The notes: a model not told the origin generated them from the letters alone. A stretch of DNA of 64,000 nucleotides from Flaviramulus sp. BrNp1-15 (GCF_022259695.1 NZ_CP092099.1:976471-1040470), one strand, 5' to 3'. Counted from the first letter of the stretch, positions 1 through 9,248 are shown. Translations and numbers: made by a program.

Positions 1-222
1 GGCACTTAAAGTATAAAAAGGTCTACCAGATTCAGTTGCAATAATATTAGCAAGTGTGGTTTTACCTGTACCTGGAGGCCCCCAAAAAATCATAGATGGA
101 ATCAAACCCTGCTTTATATGCTGTGTTAAAACTCCATTTTTTCCAACCAAATGCTTTTGGCTCACATAGTCTTCTAAAACTTTAGGTCTTAATCGTTCTG
201 CTAATGGTTCATTCGCGTTCAT
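1..222 (-). CDS. rarA: Replication-associated recombination protein A, AAA+ ATPase (5' end only)
   Basis: Only the first 74 codons lie in the window; the gene runs off its left edge. The N-terminus begins MNANEPLAERLRPK, the usual opening of the RarA/MgsA family, and a Walker A motif GPPGTGKTT lies at residues 48-56. RarA family proteins are clamp-loader-like AAA+ ATPases that act in the cytoplasm at stalled replication forks. The ATG is the first in frame. The gene is read away from the divergent rhomboid gene. Family assignment rests on the N-terminus and Walker A only, so another clamp-loader-like ATPase is a minor alternative. Confidence 0.9.
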   Translation of the reverse strand, partial: MNANEPLAERLRPKVLEDYVSQKHLVGKNGVLTQHIKQGLIPSMIFWGPPGTGKTTLANIIATESGRPFYTLSA

Positions 223-240
223 AAATGTAAAATTAAAAGA

Positions 241-260
241 ATTCCTGCGAAGGCAGGAAT
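241..260. repeat. Short palindromic REP-like element
   Basis: Perfect 8-bp inverted repeat ATTCCTGC-gaag-GCAGGAAT in the spacer between rarA and the rhomboid gene, followed by CTTATCT. A sister element with the same flanks, ATTCCCGTT-aa-AACGGGAAT then CTCTTC, lies at 57292-57311. Similar small palindromes recur between genes in Flavobacteriaceae genomes (from memory). There is no T-run, so it is a poor terminator. Confidence 0.5.
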
Positions 261-317
261 CTTATCTAGAATATTTCAAAATATTTTTTAAAATTAAAAT
301 GTCATTATAGCATGTAG

Positions 318-348
318 TTGAGTTTTGGTAAGTTATTTGCTATCTTTA
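318..348 (+). promoter_or_regulatory. Bacteroidota-type promoter of the rhomboid gene
   Basis: TTG at 318-320, then 20 bases, then TATCTTTA at 341-348, resembles the Bacteroidota -33/-7 consensus TTTG-N19-TAnnTTTG with one mismatch in the -7 box. It ends only 5 bases before the ATG at 354, so the mRNA would be leaderless or nearly so. Confidence 0.4.
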
Positions 349-353
349 AATTT

Positions 354-1082
354 ATGAGTAAGAACGAACACTTTAAATTTTCAACAAGGGTAGTAGCCTA
401 CCCTGTATTTTTTGTGCTAACTATTTGGTTAGTGTTTTGGTTTGAAGTACGTTTTGGTTATAATTTTAGTAAGTATGGTGTATACCCACAAACTCTTAAA
501 GGTTTAAGAGGTATTTTATTAAGCCCTTTTATTCATGGTGATATTCAGCATATATATCATAACACAATTCCGTTGTTTGTGTTGTCTATGGCCTTGTTTT
601 ATTTCTATCGTGCCATCGCATGGAAAGTTATTTTATATGGCATTCTTTTTTCAGGTTTTTTAACTTGGTGTATTGGTAGACCCTCTTTTCATATTGGTGC
701 CAGCGGTTTAATTTATGTACTTGTTAGTTTTACTTTTTTTAAAGGCGTATTTGCTAAACATTACAGACTTATTGCATTATCTCTTTTAGTTGTTTTTCTA
801 TACGGAAGTATGATATGGTATACTTTACCAATTAAAGAAGGTATTTCTTGGGAAGGACATATGTCTGGGCTGATAACAGGATTGTTATTTGCATTTTATT
901 TTAGAAAAGCTATTGCAAAACCCAAAAAGTACGAATGGCAACAAGAGCATTATAATGAAGATGACGATCCTTTTTTAAAATACTTTGATGAAGATGGAAA
1001 TTTTATAGAATCTATAGAACCAGAAGTTAATGATGAAAATCAAGTTATTAACTATTCTTACAAAGAAAGTAAAAAAGATTAA
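354..1082 (+). CDS. Rhomboid family intramembrane serine protease
   Basis: A 242-residue polytopic membrane protein. The catalytic motif GASG is at residues 115-118 (nucleophile Ser117) and the partner His is in WEGHMSG (His169). An HxxHN motif near residue 70 matches the family's conserved Asn region. Six or so hydrophobic segments are visible, followed by an acidic cytoplasmic tail (residues 185-242). Rhomboids cleave transmembrane segments of substrate proteins within the inner membrane; the substrate here is unknown. I chose the ATG at 354 over an in-frame TTG at 318 because that TTG appears to belong to the promoter. The gene converges on rlmB and the two overlap by 4 bases at their stop codons. 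Confidence 0.9.
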   Translation: MSKNEHFKFSTRVVAYPVFFVLTIWLVFWFEVRFGYNFSKYGVYPQTLKGLRGILLSPFIHGDIQHIYHNTIPLFVLSMALFYFYRAIAWKVILYGILFSGFLTWCIGRPSFHIGASGLIYVLVSFTFFKGVFAKHYRLIALSLLVVFLYGSMIWYTLPIKEGISWEGHMSGLITGLLFAFYFRKAIAKPKKYEWQQEHYNEDDDPFLKYFDEDGNFIESIEPEVNDENQVINYSYKESKKD

Positions 1083-1813
1083 CGACGTTGTCTTACAACT
1101 TCATATAAAAAGGCTCCACAAGCAACCGAGACATTCAAAGATTCAATTTCTCCAAGTAAAGGTAGTTTTGCTTTGGCATCAACAACTTTTAAAATAGATG
1201 GGTTAATTCCTCTTCCTTCTGAACCCATAATAATAGCACAAGGCTCAGTGAATGAAACATCATAAATTGTATTGTCAGTTTTTTCAGTTGCAGCAATCAC
1301 TTTTATACCAGAAGCCTGCATATAAAATACAGCGTCTTTTATATGATCGACTTTACAAATAGGCACTTTAAAAACAGCACCAGCACTTGTTTTAATAGTG
1401 TCTCCATTTACAGGAGCACCGCCTTTTTTCTGAATAATGATTCCATCAACACCAGTACATTCAGCTGTTCTAATTATAGCTCCAAAGTTTCTTACATCAC
1501 TTAATTGGTCAAGCAATAAAAATAAAGGTGTTTTTCCAGACTCCATTACATTCATTACTAAATTTTCAATATCATGAAATTCAATAGGAGATATTTGAGC
1601 AACAGCACCTTGATGATTACCTTTTGTAAGCCTGTTTAATTTTTCAACTGGGACATAAGACTTATTAATAGATTTCTTGTTTAATAAAGACTCTAATTCG
1701 TTAAATAAGTCACCATGTAGTCCTTTTTGTAGAAATACTTTATCAATCGTCTCACCTGCATTTACAGCTTCAATTATAGCTCTTATTCCGAATATTTGTG
1801 TTTGGTTTTGCAT
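1079..1813 (-). CDS. rlmB: 23S rRNA (guanosine(2251)-2'-O)-methyltransferase
   Basis: A 244-residue SpoU/TrmH-type SPOUT methyltransferase. The substrate-binding domain occupies about residues 5-80 (starting TQIFGIRAIIEA). The three SPOUT motifs are visible: NFGAIIRTAE at 109-118, MGSEGRGI at 196-203, and LPLLGEIESLNVSVACG at 217-233, which forms the SAM-binding trefoil knot. RlmB methylates the 2'-OH of G2251 in the peptidyl-transferase P loop of 23S rRNA. It is preceded by a strong terminator at 1830-1859. A decayed copy of its first 60 codons exists at about 9485-9665. A different SpoU 2'-O-methyltransferase specificity is possible but less likely. Confidence 0.93.
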   Translation of the reverse strand: MQNQTQIFGIRAIIEAVNAGETIDKVFLQKGLHGDLFNELESLLNKKSINKSYVPVEKLNRLTKGNHQGAVAQISPIEFHDIENLVMNVMESGKTPLFLLLDQLSDVRNFGAIIRTAECTGVDGIIIQKKGGAPVNGDTIKTSAGAVFKVPICKVDHIKDAVFYMQASGIKVIAATEKTDNTIYDVSFTEPCAIIMGSEGRGINPSILKVVDAKAKLPLLGEIESLNVSVACGAFLYEVVRQRR

Positions 1814-1829
1814 TGGGTTAAAGGTATAA

Positions 1830-1859
1830 AAAAAGAGACTGAATAAGCAGTCTCTTTTT
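1830..1859 (-). terminator. Intrinsic terminator ending the minus-strand accessory block
   Basis: An 11-bp perfect inverted repeat AAAAAGAGACT / AGTCTCTTTTT with an 8-nt loop, followed by a run of T on the minus strand. It lies between the stop of the lipoprotein gene (1904) and the start of rlmB (1813), so it separates the SusCD-associated genes from rlmB. The A-rich arm could also let it work on the plus strand. Confidence 0.8.
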
Positions 1860-1903
1860 AAATTATAAATATATTCTCTGAAATTTTAAAAATTCAGTTT
1901 TCG

Positions 1904-2638
1904 TTATTGTAATGAAAATGTAATAACTTCACCTGAATCGCTAACTCCAGCTGACGAATATAAAACAGTATCACCATATGTTATTGTATATCCAGTACCA
2001 CCATCTCCATAGCAGTCTCCCATTAAGAATTGATAATCTCCACTTGGTAAGCAAAATGTTTTAACTGATGTAGATAATTCTACGTAACAATCACTTCCTT
2101 CATAGCCATCTCCTTCTAAAAAAACATCATTACTGTCATATAACTGCCAATAAGCTTCTTCTGGATAAGCATCAAAAGTAAATGAAATTATTACTTCGTC
2201 ATAAGGACATACCTGTTTGAGATTTAGCGTAATAGGATCACTTTTAAATAATCCTTCGGCCTCTGAAGAAAGTTCAATAACTAGAACATCAGCTCCAGAA
2301 GGATTAACGTTAGAACCAACAACGTCAACTAAAAAGCTACCAACCGTACTATTGGCAGGAATTGTAACAGATGAAGGTATTGAATAAGCAGAAGCATCAG
2401 CTGTCGTCAAATCCGTATTCACTGAAAGGTTAAATGTTCTATCTGATCCTGAAGACTGAGATATTGCTACTTTAACTTCTTGTGAAGCATTTCCGGTAGG
2501 GTCAACACCAATCTGAAAATCAGATTCGAACCCAACAAAGTCAATGCCTGTAATTGCTGGTGTATCATCGTTTTCCTCACAGTTAGTGAACAAAGCAATG
2601 CTAAACATAACGGTTAATATAATTGCTATTTTTTTCAT
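1904..2638 (-). CDS. Putative surface lipoprotein with beta-sandwich domains
   Basis: A 244-residue protein with a type II signal peptide; the lipobox is around LFTNC with the lipidated Cys at 20. Residues 25-140 look like a Calx-beta-type or Ig-like sandwich (alternating hydrophobic strands, SGADVLVIELS). Residues 143-244 contain a Cys- and Gly-rich module with GDCYGDGGTGYTI, a pattern I associate with ligand-binding modules of secreted Bacteroidota proteins. No catalytic motif is visible. It follows the S8 peptidase gene by 18 bases and is probably co-transcribed, ending at the terminator 1830-1859. Its role may be display or binding of the peptidase or its substrate, which is inference. 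Confidence 0.75.
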   Translation of the reverse strand: MKKIAIILTVMFSIALFTNCEENDDTPAITGIDFVGFESDFQIGVDPTGNASQEVKVAISQSSGSDRTFNLSVNTDLTTADASAYSIPSSVTIPANSTVGSFLVDVVGSNVNPSGADVLVIELSSEAEGLFKSDPITLNLKQVCPYDEVIISFTFDAYPEEAYWQLYDSNDVFLEGDGYEGSDCYVELSTSVKTFCLPSGDYQFLMGDCYGDGGTGYTITYGDTVLYSSAGVSDSGEVITFSLQ

Positions 2639-2656
2639 AATTTATAGAGGTTTAAT

Positions 2657-4573
2657 TTATTTAATAATAATTTTTTTGATATATTTTGAATTTCCACTTG
2701 CGATATTTAAAAAATAAATACCTTTTGATAACTTCGAGGTATTGATAGTATAATTATCTGATAAACTTATAGGTAAATCATCTTTGAAAACTAAACTACC
2801 GTTAATATTGTATAACATTAATTTAGATGTTTCAAGAAGTGTTTTATACTGAATATTAATTTTAGTTGATGCAGGAATTGGCCAAACTTTTAAGGTAGAA
2901 AAAGCATTCTTTTTTGAACTTAATGTGAGGTTTGCACCTGTAATAATAATAGAAAAAGCTTGTGAGCTATTGGTTAAACTACCCTTATGCGTTACCGTTA
3001 AGGTATAATTACCTCCCACTGGACTAGCAATATCAATTCGCTCAATATTATCTACATTATTATCCCCTTTTATAGCAGCAGCAGCAACATTAGTGTTATC
3101 TAATTTCCATGGAGTAAAAATTGTACTACTTGCATCTTCTATTCTTAAATCTAAATCATTAACTAATCTAGGTGAAAGTATATTTCCTGGACTGGAAGAT
3201 GTTGCTCCTGCAGGATCTGTCCAACAAATAGTTGCTCTTAATTCACTACTCGTGCCTGCTGAAAATTCATAGGTATAAGTGTCACCATCATTAAGAATTA
3301 CTTCTCTGATTAATGAATTACCAGCATTATTATCTTGAATGATATTGGCAGCTGCTTCAGCGTCTAAAAAACCCCACCCATAAATAGGATCCGGTCCAGT
3401 TCTTGTATCATCTACTGCGGTATGACAAATTAAACCTTTTAAAGTTGCAGCTCTCATATAATTTGAGTTTAACTGATTGTAATACTGCTGAAGAAGAAGA
3501 CAAGTTCCAGAAACATTTGGAGCAGCCATTGATGTACCACTAAATGTTGAGTAATCAGAATTATTTGCATTAGTAGATGAGTAAACGCTACTACCATCAC
3601 CAGCAATATCAGGTTTTACCCTAAAATCATCTGTTGGTCCTTGGCTACTACCAGGATTGATATTCAATATAAAATTACCATTGGCCAATAAAAACGGGTT
3701 AGCATTGGCAACAATAAGTGCATTTTTAGCAGTTTTGTTTCCAGTTAATTTATCATAGCCAGAAGCTATACCGCCACTATAAGTATCGGTACCATTATTG
3801 CCAGCTGATTTAACAGGTAAGTAATATGGTGCTGCATATGCTACTTGATCCCAAACTCTGGCATCAGAAACATACGCACCAACATTAGCGGCACTAACAC
3901 TAGATAAAGGAATGCCATAAGAATGATTAGATAAAAGTAAACCACTAGCAGCTTCAGTAGCTGCTTCAACATCATCACTATTCCAATCAAAGGATCTTAA
4001 TAAAGCTTGTGGAGCCATACCTTTTGCATCAGCATCAACTCCTTTTGCAATAAGGGTTCCAGCAACGTGGGTTGCATGGTCACTAGTCGTGCCTATAAAT
4101 GGACCTCCATTAAATTCTGGATACACAACACGTGATTGTGGTATTACCTGATTGTCTTCAAACTCATCGTGGGTTCCTAATGCACTTTCTTCATCCCAAA
4201 CTCCTATAGACATGTTTTGTCCTTCAAGGTTCAAGCTTAAACTACCTCCATTATGCAATTTATCGGTTCTTGTGCCCTTTGCACTATTTATATTGGTAGT
4301 AGTTCTATATACAGGTTTACCATCTTGGATATCATAAATCACATAATTTTTGCCCCCAACTATAATTTTACGTTCGGCACCAAAATTAGCATTTAAATAA
4401 GCAGAAATTCGTTTTTCTTTAGCTAAATTTTTTTCCTTGAGTGTTTGTATAAGGTTTTCTATTTTCTCAATATCATAAGAAGCTCTTATTTTTTGACGTT
4501 CACCCTCAGTTTGAGCAAAGACTAAAGAACTAAAAATTAAAGTTAAAGAAAGAATAATGTATTTCTTTTTCAT
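2657..4573 (-). CDS. Secreted S8 (subtilisin-like) serine peptidase with type IX sorting domain
   Basis: A 638-residue protein. It has a signal peptide (residues 1-20, ending VFAQ), an N-terminal propeptide-like region to about 110, and then an S8 catalytic domain with Asp127 (GVWDEES), His169 (DHATHVAGT), oxyanion Asn (SAGNNGT, about 259) and Ser348 (SGTSMAAP). A proprotein-convertase-like beta domain follows (about 420-545). The C-terminal 75 residues form a Por secretion type A sorting domain (LKVWPIPAS ... GIYFLNI ... KKIIIK), so export by the type IX system to the surface is expected. It lies downstream of a SusC/SusD pair that has no glycoside hydrolase, which suggests peptide rather than glycan foraging (inference). 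Confidence 0.9.
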   Translation of the reverse strand: MKKKYIILSLTLIFSSLVFAQTEGERQKIRASYDIEKIENLIQTLKEKNLAKEKRISAYLNANFGAERKIIVGGKNYVIYDIQDGKPVYRTTTNINSAKGTRTDKLHNGGSLSLNLEGQNMSIGVWDEESALGTHDEFEDNQVIPQSRVVYPEFNGGPFIGTTSDHATHVAGTLIAKGVDADAKGMAPQALLRSFDWNSDDVEAATEAASGLLLSNHSYGIPLSSVSAANVGAYVSDARVWDQVAYAAPYYLPVKSAGNNGTDTYSGGIASGYDKLTGNKTAKNALIVANANPFLLANGNFILNINPGSSQGPTDDFRVKPDIAGDGSSVYSSTNANNSDYSTFSGTSMAAPNVSGTCLLLQQYYNQLNSNYMRAATLKGLICHTAVDDTRTGPDPIYGWGFLDAEAAANIIQDNNAGNSLIREVILNDGDTYTYEFSAGTSSELRATICWTDPAGATSSSPGNILSPRLVNDLDLRIEDASSTIFTPWKLDNTNVAAAAIKGDNNVDNIERIDIASPVGGNYTLTVTHKGSLTNSSQAFSIIITGANLTLSSKKNAFSTLKVWPIPASTKINIQYKTLLETSKLMLYNINGSLVFKDDLPISLSDNYTINTSKLSKGIYFLNIASGNSKYIKKIIIK

Positions 4574-4593
4574 AAACAGTTTTTAATTTAGTA

Positions 4594-4627
4594 ATACACT
4601 TTCATGTAGTAACACATGAAAGTGTAT
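4594..4627 (-). other. Perfect inverted repeat between susD and the peptidase gene
   Basis: A 14-bp perfect stem (ATACACTTTCATGT and its complement) with a 6-nt loop, in the 83-bp spacer between the susD stop and the peptidase start. No T-run follows on either strand, so it is not a classical terminator. It could be an mRNA processing or stabilising hairpin that sets susCD and peptidase levels apart, or an operator. Confidence 0.6.
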
Positions 4628-4656
4628 GTACCTATTATCGAATAAGAATAACCTTA

Positions 4657-6093
4657 TTAGTTATTAATACTGTCATCAAAATTTGGGTTTGCATCAATTT
4701 CCTTTTGAGGAATCTTTAAAAAGAAAAGCTCACTATCTGCCGGTACATTGACTACAACACGGTGTTCAGGATCTCTATTAATAGGTAAACTATAACGCTT
4801 AGCGTCAAACCATTCTACACCTATCTCTGCATAAAGTTCCTTACGTCTCTCAATCAAAATCTCATCAAGAAGTGCTTGCCCAGTACTAGTTGTTTTAACT
4901 GCACTGGCATCTCTAGCACTTTGAAGATCAAATAATAAATCTTGGGCAGTACCTGTAGCTCCTTGATGGTATTGAGCTTCAGCTTCAAGAAGTACCATTT
5001 CAGATTTTCTCATTATTGGTAAATCTGCTTCAAATGTAAAATCAAATTTAGTAGTAATGAATTCTCTGTAAGGTGTAGTTGCAGCAACTCCATAAATGTC
5101 AAAGAATAACTTTCTAACATCTGTATCAGCAAATCTTTCAACAAAATTTCTGTTTACATAAGTAGCTTGGTATGATAAAACTAAATGATCAATCATTACA
5201 TGAGGTGCAGCGTAATAAAAGTTTGTTTCATTAGAATCTTGATACATTGCCCATATCCATTCTTGATCTGTCATATCATCAAAACCAGCCCCCCAATTGC
5301 TAGACACAACAGCGGATGCAGCAGAACCACCTCCATATGCAGCTTTTGCTGCTGCAGCCATACCGCTCCAGTCGTCTTGAGTAACAGAAAGTACTCGAGC
5401 TAAAATACCGTTAGCCACTGCTTTATTTATATAACTTTTACCTAAACGATCCTCACCTAAGACAGGAATTGCTTCTTTAAGGTCAGATAAAATCAAGTCA
5501 TATACATCACTTAGTGGACTAGGAGGATTACCTTCTGAAGCACCAGTAGCTGGTTCAGTATATATAGGTAATCTTGCTATAGATCGATTGTTGTTATAGT
5601 TAGGAGCAAATTCTAAAGCTAATTGAAAATAATGAAAAGCTCTTAAAACTTTACCAACAGCTATAAACTCTGCTTTAGAAGCATCATCTAAATCACTTTC
5701 CTGAACACCTTTGATTAAAACATTAGATTGATTAATTTGATCATAATTATAGTCCCAATTAAAAATAGTACGCCTGTAACCGGGCTCTCTGTTTTCATGA
5801 CCATAATCAAAACGGTACCAATTTGGCGATTGAATTAAATCATTTCCTTTAATACTTCTTGCAAAATATAATGCATATAAGCCACCTGTATCTACTGTAG
5901 AATATTGTCTTCTAAAGTTTCTTAAAATTCCAGTGACGTAAGATTCTACTATAGATCTATCTGAGAATACTACATCAGCTGTTACACCATTGGTGTTTTT
6001 TGGTTCTTCTAGAAATTCTTTTGAACAACTGCTTAAAAGGATAACACCCATAAACAGAAGCAAAATTTTGGTTTTAATTAAATTATTTTTCAT
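4657..6093 (-). CDS. SusD/RagB family outer-membrane nutrient-binding lipoprotein
   Basis: A 478-residue lipoprotein with lipobox ILLSSC (Cys23), followed by the KEFLEEPKNTNG stretch typical of RagB/SusD N-termini. The central region has the TPR-like helical content of the family, and the C-terminus has the conserved LLEAEAQ and ERRKELYAE segments. SusD proteins form the lid over the SusC channel and capture oligomeric nutrients at the cell surface. It starts 11 bases after the stop of the susC gene and is certainly in the same operon. No CAZyme is attached; the downstream secreted peptidase suggests that peptides may be the ligand, as for RagAB (inference). Confidence 0.93.
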   Translation of the reverse strand: MKNNLIKTKILLLFMGVILLSSCSKEFLEEPKNTNGVTADVVFSDRSIVESYVTGILRNFRRQYSTVDTGGLYALYFARSIKGNDLIQSPNWYRFDYGHENREPGYRRTIFNWDYNYDQINQSNVLIKGVQESDLDDASKAEFIAVGKVLRAFHYFQLALEFAPNYNNNRSIARLPIYTEPATGASEGNPPSPLSDVYDLILSDLKEAIPVLGEDRLGKSYINKAVANGILARVLSVTQDDWSGMAAAAKAAYGGGSAASAVVSSNWGAGFDDMTDQEWIWAMYQDSNETNFYYAAPHVMIDHLVLSYQATYVNRNFVERFADTDVRKLFFDIYGVAATTPYREFITTKFDFTFEADLPIMRKSEMVLLEAEAQYHQGATGTAQDLLFDLQSARDASAVKTTSTGQALLDEILIERRKELYAEIGVEWFDAKRYSLPINRDPEHRVVVNVPADSELFFLKIPQKEIDANPNFDDSINN

Positions 6094-6104
6094 TTTCTTT
6101 TTTT

Positions 6105-9100
6105 TTAAAATTGTACAATTGCACCAGTTGTAATAGTCTTACTAAGTGGCGATCTATTGCTTGTTAATCCGTTGAATGCTTGTTCTGGATCAATGCCTTT
6201 ATGTGATTGCCATGTTAAAATATTATCTGCTTGAATGAATAAACGGAAACTAGAAAGACCAATTTTTTCAGTTATAGAGCTAGGTAGGTTGTAACCAAAA
6301 GTTAAACTCTTTAAACGAACGTAATCATTATCAAACAAGAAACGCGTAGAACGAGATGCATGGTTGTTATTACCTGTTAACAATAATGGGTAATCTGAAA
6401 TATCACCCGGTTGCTGCCATCTGTTTTGAGTATCTGTATGGTGCCCAACTCCTGGATTTTGGAATTGATTAATAAGACCAGAATAGTCTGTATCTAGTAA
6501 AGTACCACCAAAGCTAAAGTTTACTAATACATTAAGATCAAATTGTTTATACTTCATAAAACTTGTAAACCCACCAATAATATCTGGTAAGGAAGATTTT
6601 CCAATTTCGTAACGAGTAGCTTCATCATAAGCTTTTGTTGTAGTTCTTCCTATGACTTCACCTTCAGTATCTAGAACATCCTGATACCACATACCAAAAC
6701 CATCAGCTGGATCTACACCTGCCCAATCACGAATATACCAATCAAAAATAGAATTACCTACTTTCCAAAGTTTAGAACCGTTAATAAATTCATCTTGAGT
6801 TAATTCAGTAATTTCATTTTTATCTAAAGAAAAGTTTAATCCAGTTGTCCATGTAAAATTATCAGTACTAACGTTTCTAGTATTTAATGATACTTCCCAT
6901 CCATAATTCTTTACAGCACCTATATTAGTAATTATATTATCAACACCAGTAGATGAAGGGATTGGCTTCTCATAAATTAAATCAACAGATTCCTTTTCAT
7001 AGTAATCTAAAGTACCAGAAACTATACCATTAAATAACTCAAAGTCCATACCAACGTTTAAAGATTCCGTTTTCTCCCAACTAATATTTGGATCAGCTAC
7101 ACCTGCTAAAAGAATACCAGTATTTCCTTCGTTATTCCATCCTAAATTAAAAATTGACTGGTAAGGGAAATAATCTTGTGTTGTCGTACCCGCAAATCTT
7201 ATTCGATTATTTCCTAGTTCACCATAAGAACCTCTTAATTTTAAATAGTTTAATGTATTACTGTTTTCTAAGAAAGACTCATTAGATAATATCCAGCTAC
7301 CTCCAACAGAAAAGAAGTCACCCCAGCGAGTATCCTCACTAAATCTAGTTGAACCATCACGTCTGTATGAACCTTCTATGAAATATTTTTGATTAAAATT
7401 ATAAGCTAACCTTCCTAAGTAACTATTAATTCTCTCAGATACTACATTCCCTGTAACTGATTCTGGGGCTGTAGCACCATCAAGAACAGTTACATTTGGT
7501 AAATACCCTGTTCCTTGAGCACCTAAATTATCATACTCGAAGGTATAGGCTTCAGTAATTAAATCTGCAGAAATGCCGTGGTTTCCATAGGTTTTGTTGA
7601 AGTTTAATGATTGAATAGCATTTAATGTAGAGGTGATGTCTCTATCTTGGTCTACTCGACCACCAACACTTGATGCAAAACTTAACAAATCATCATCGAA
7701 ACTATAAGAATCAAATAAATAATTTTCATAACTAAAATTGGTTCTAAACTTAAGACCATCAACTATTTGAATCTCTGCAAAAGCATTACCTAAATAACTG
7801 GTACGTCTTCTGTTTTCTCTTCCCAAATAAAGGTTTGCTAAAATGTTTTCACCTCCTCTAGCAGGTCTAACGCTGTTTACAGGCTGTCCTGCATTAGCAC
7901 CATTACCTAAATCGTAAAATGGTTCTCCTGCTACATCAAATAGAAGATTTCCACTGGCATCTCTTGAATAAACAGGATATGCACTAGAAACTCCGTAAAT
8001 CCAAGAAATAACTTGAGTTGTACTACCACTGGTTTGATCTGGGTTTCCTGAGTTAGATCGAGAAAAACTAGTATTAAACCCTATTTTAAGCCAGTCATTA
8101 ACTTGAGATTCAACATTTGCTCTTGCTGAAACTCTTTCAAAGTTGGAACGTACAACAGGCCCTTCTTCATTTAAATAATCAAAAGAAACAAAATATGTTG
8201 TTCTATCGTCACCTCCAGAGAGATTTACATTATGGTTGGTTCTTAAATAATCTCTTCGTAAGATTTCTTCTTCCCAATTTGTGTTCCACAATTTATTGCT
8301 AGTTACTAAATTACCATTAGTATCAACAGGTCTATTTACATTGTAAGGATTATATCCAAAAAAGTCAACAAGACCAGCAGATGCATTTTCTGCAGCTTCC
8401 GAAGCTGATTGTCCAGATATATATTGATTTGAATTTCTAAGCGCTTCCCATGTTAATCTAAATTGATCATCTGTACTCAATAAATCATGTACTCCAACAG
8501 TAGGATTAGATAGACCTATTTGAGTTCTTACAGTAACTCTTGGGGCAGAATTTCGTTTCCCTTTTTTTGTTGTAATTAAAATAACTCCATTAGCACCACG
8601 TGAACCGTAAAGAGAGGTAGATGATGCATCCTTAAGAACAGTCAAAGATTCTATTTGATCTTGACTGATTGCATTTAAGTTACCATTAAACTGTGCACCA
8701 TCTAAAATAATTAGAGGAGATGCATCAGCATTAATACTAGAAAAACCTCTAATTCTTATTTCAGGATTATTACCGGGTTGTCCTCCAGCAGTAAGTAAAT
8801 TTACACCTGGTACAGCTCCTTGTAAAGCTCTAAGAGGAGATGTTACTTGCTGGGTTTCAATAACCTCACTACTAACAACACCTACTGACCCTACAATAGA
8901 TTGTTTTGTTTGGGTACCATATGCAACAACTACAACCTCATCTAGGGTTGAAATATCTTCTCGCATTGTGACATTGATTGTATTAGATGCTCCAACAGTA
9001 ACTTCTTTATTTACATAACCAACAAAACTATAAACAAGTGTAGCTCCTTGCCTTGCTTGTATTGAATATTTACCATCAAAATCTGAAGATGTACCTGATG

Positions 9101-9248
9101 AAGTACCTTTAACTAAGACAGTTGCTCCAGGAAGCGGTAAACCAGATTCGTCTGATATAGTACCTGAAATTGTCTTTTCTTGTGCAAACGTTAGTTGCAC
9201 AACAAACGCTAGTAATAGCGTTAAAATTCCACTAAACTTTGTTTTCAT
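6105..9248 (-). CDS. SusC/RagA family TonB-dependent outer-membrane transporter
   Basis: A 1047-residue protein with a signal peptide (1-22, ending TFAQ), a carboxypeptidase-D regulatory-like domain (about 24-110, GTSSDFDGKYSI), a TonB plug (about 115-235, IRGFSSINAD and TSLYGSRGANGVILITTK), then a 22-strand barrel ending in the C-terminal aromatic GAIVQF. It imports a SusD-captured ligand across the outer membrane using TonB energy. It is the first gene of a unit susC-susD-peptidase-lipoprotein. Its first 25 codons and 72 bases of 5' untranslated sequence are nearly identical to those of the second susC at 12508-15738. Confidence 0.95.
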   Translation of the reverse strand: MKTKFSGILTLLLAFVVQLTFAQEKTISGTISDESGLPLPGATVLVKGTSSGTSSDFDGKYSIQARQGATLVYSFVGYVNKEVTVGASNTINVTMREDISTLDEVVVVAYGTQTKQSIVGSVGVVSSEVIETQQVTSPLRALQGAVPGVNLLTAGGQPGNNPEIRIRGFSSINADASPLIILDGAQFNGNLNAISQDQIESLTVLKDASSTSLYGSRGANGVILITTKKGKRNSAPRVTVRTQIGLSNPTVGVHDLLSTDDQFRLTWEALRNSNQYISGQSASEAAENASAGLVDFFGYNPYNVNRPVDTNGNLVTSNKLWNTNWEEEILRRDYLRTNHNVNLSGGDDRTTYFVSFDYLNEEGPVVRSNFERVSARANVESQVNDWLKIGFNTSFSRSNSGNPDQTSGSTTQVISWIYGVSSAYPVYSRDASGNLLFDVAGEPFYDLGNGANAGQPVNSVRPARGGENILANLYLGRENRRRTSYLGNAFAEIQIVDGLKFRTNFSYENYLFDSYSFDDDLLSFASSVGGRVDQDRDITSTLNAIQSLNFNKTYGNHGISADLITEAYTFEYDNLGAQGTGYLPNVTVLDGATAPESVTGNVVSERINSYLGRLAYNFNQKYFIEGSYRRDGSTRFSEDTRWGDFFSVGGSWILSNESFLENSNTLNYLKLRGSYGELGNNRIRFAGTTTQDYFPYQSIFNLGWNNEGNTGILLAGVADPNISWEKTESLNVGMDFELFNGIVSGTLDYYEKESVDLIYEKPIPSSTGVDNIITNIGAVKNYGWEVSLNTRNVSTDNFTWTTGLNFSLDKNEITELTQDEFINGSKLWKVGNSIFDWYIRDWAGVDPADGFGMWYQDVLDTEGEVIGRTTTKAYDEATRYEIGKSSLPDIIGGFTSFMKYKQFDLNVLVNFSFGGTLLDTDYSGLINQFQNPGVGHHTDTQNRWQQPGDISDYPLLLTGNNNHASRSTRFLFDNDYVRLKSLTFGYNLPSSITEKIGLSSFRLFIQADNILTWQSHKGIDPEQAFNGLTSNRSPLSKTITTGAIVQF

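Noticed and set aside
398-404. CCTACCC, the complement of the GGGTAGG box, inside the rhomboid gene
   Set aside because: It lies within coding sequence without the second box at the required spacing; treated as chance.
4152-4337. Plus-strand open frame inside the S8 peptidase gene
   Set aside because: It is an antisense shadow of a well-supported coding region.
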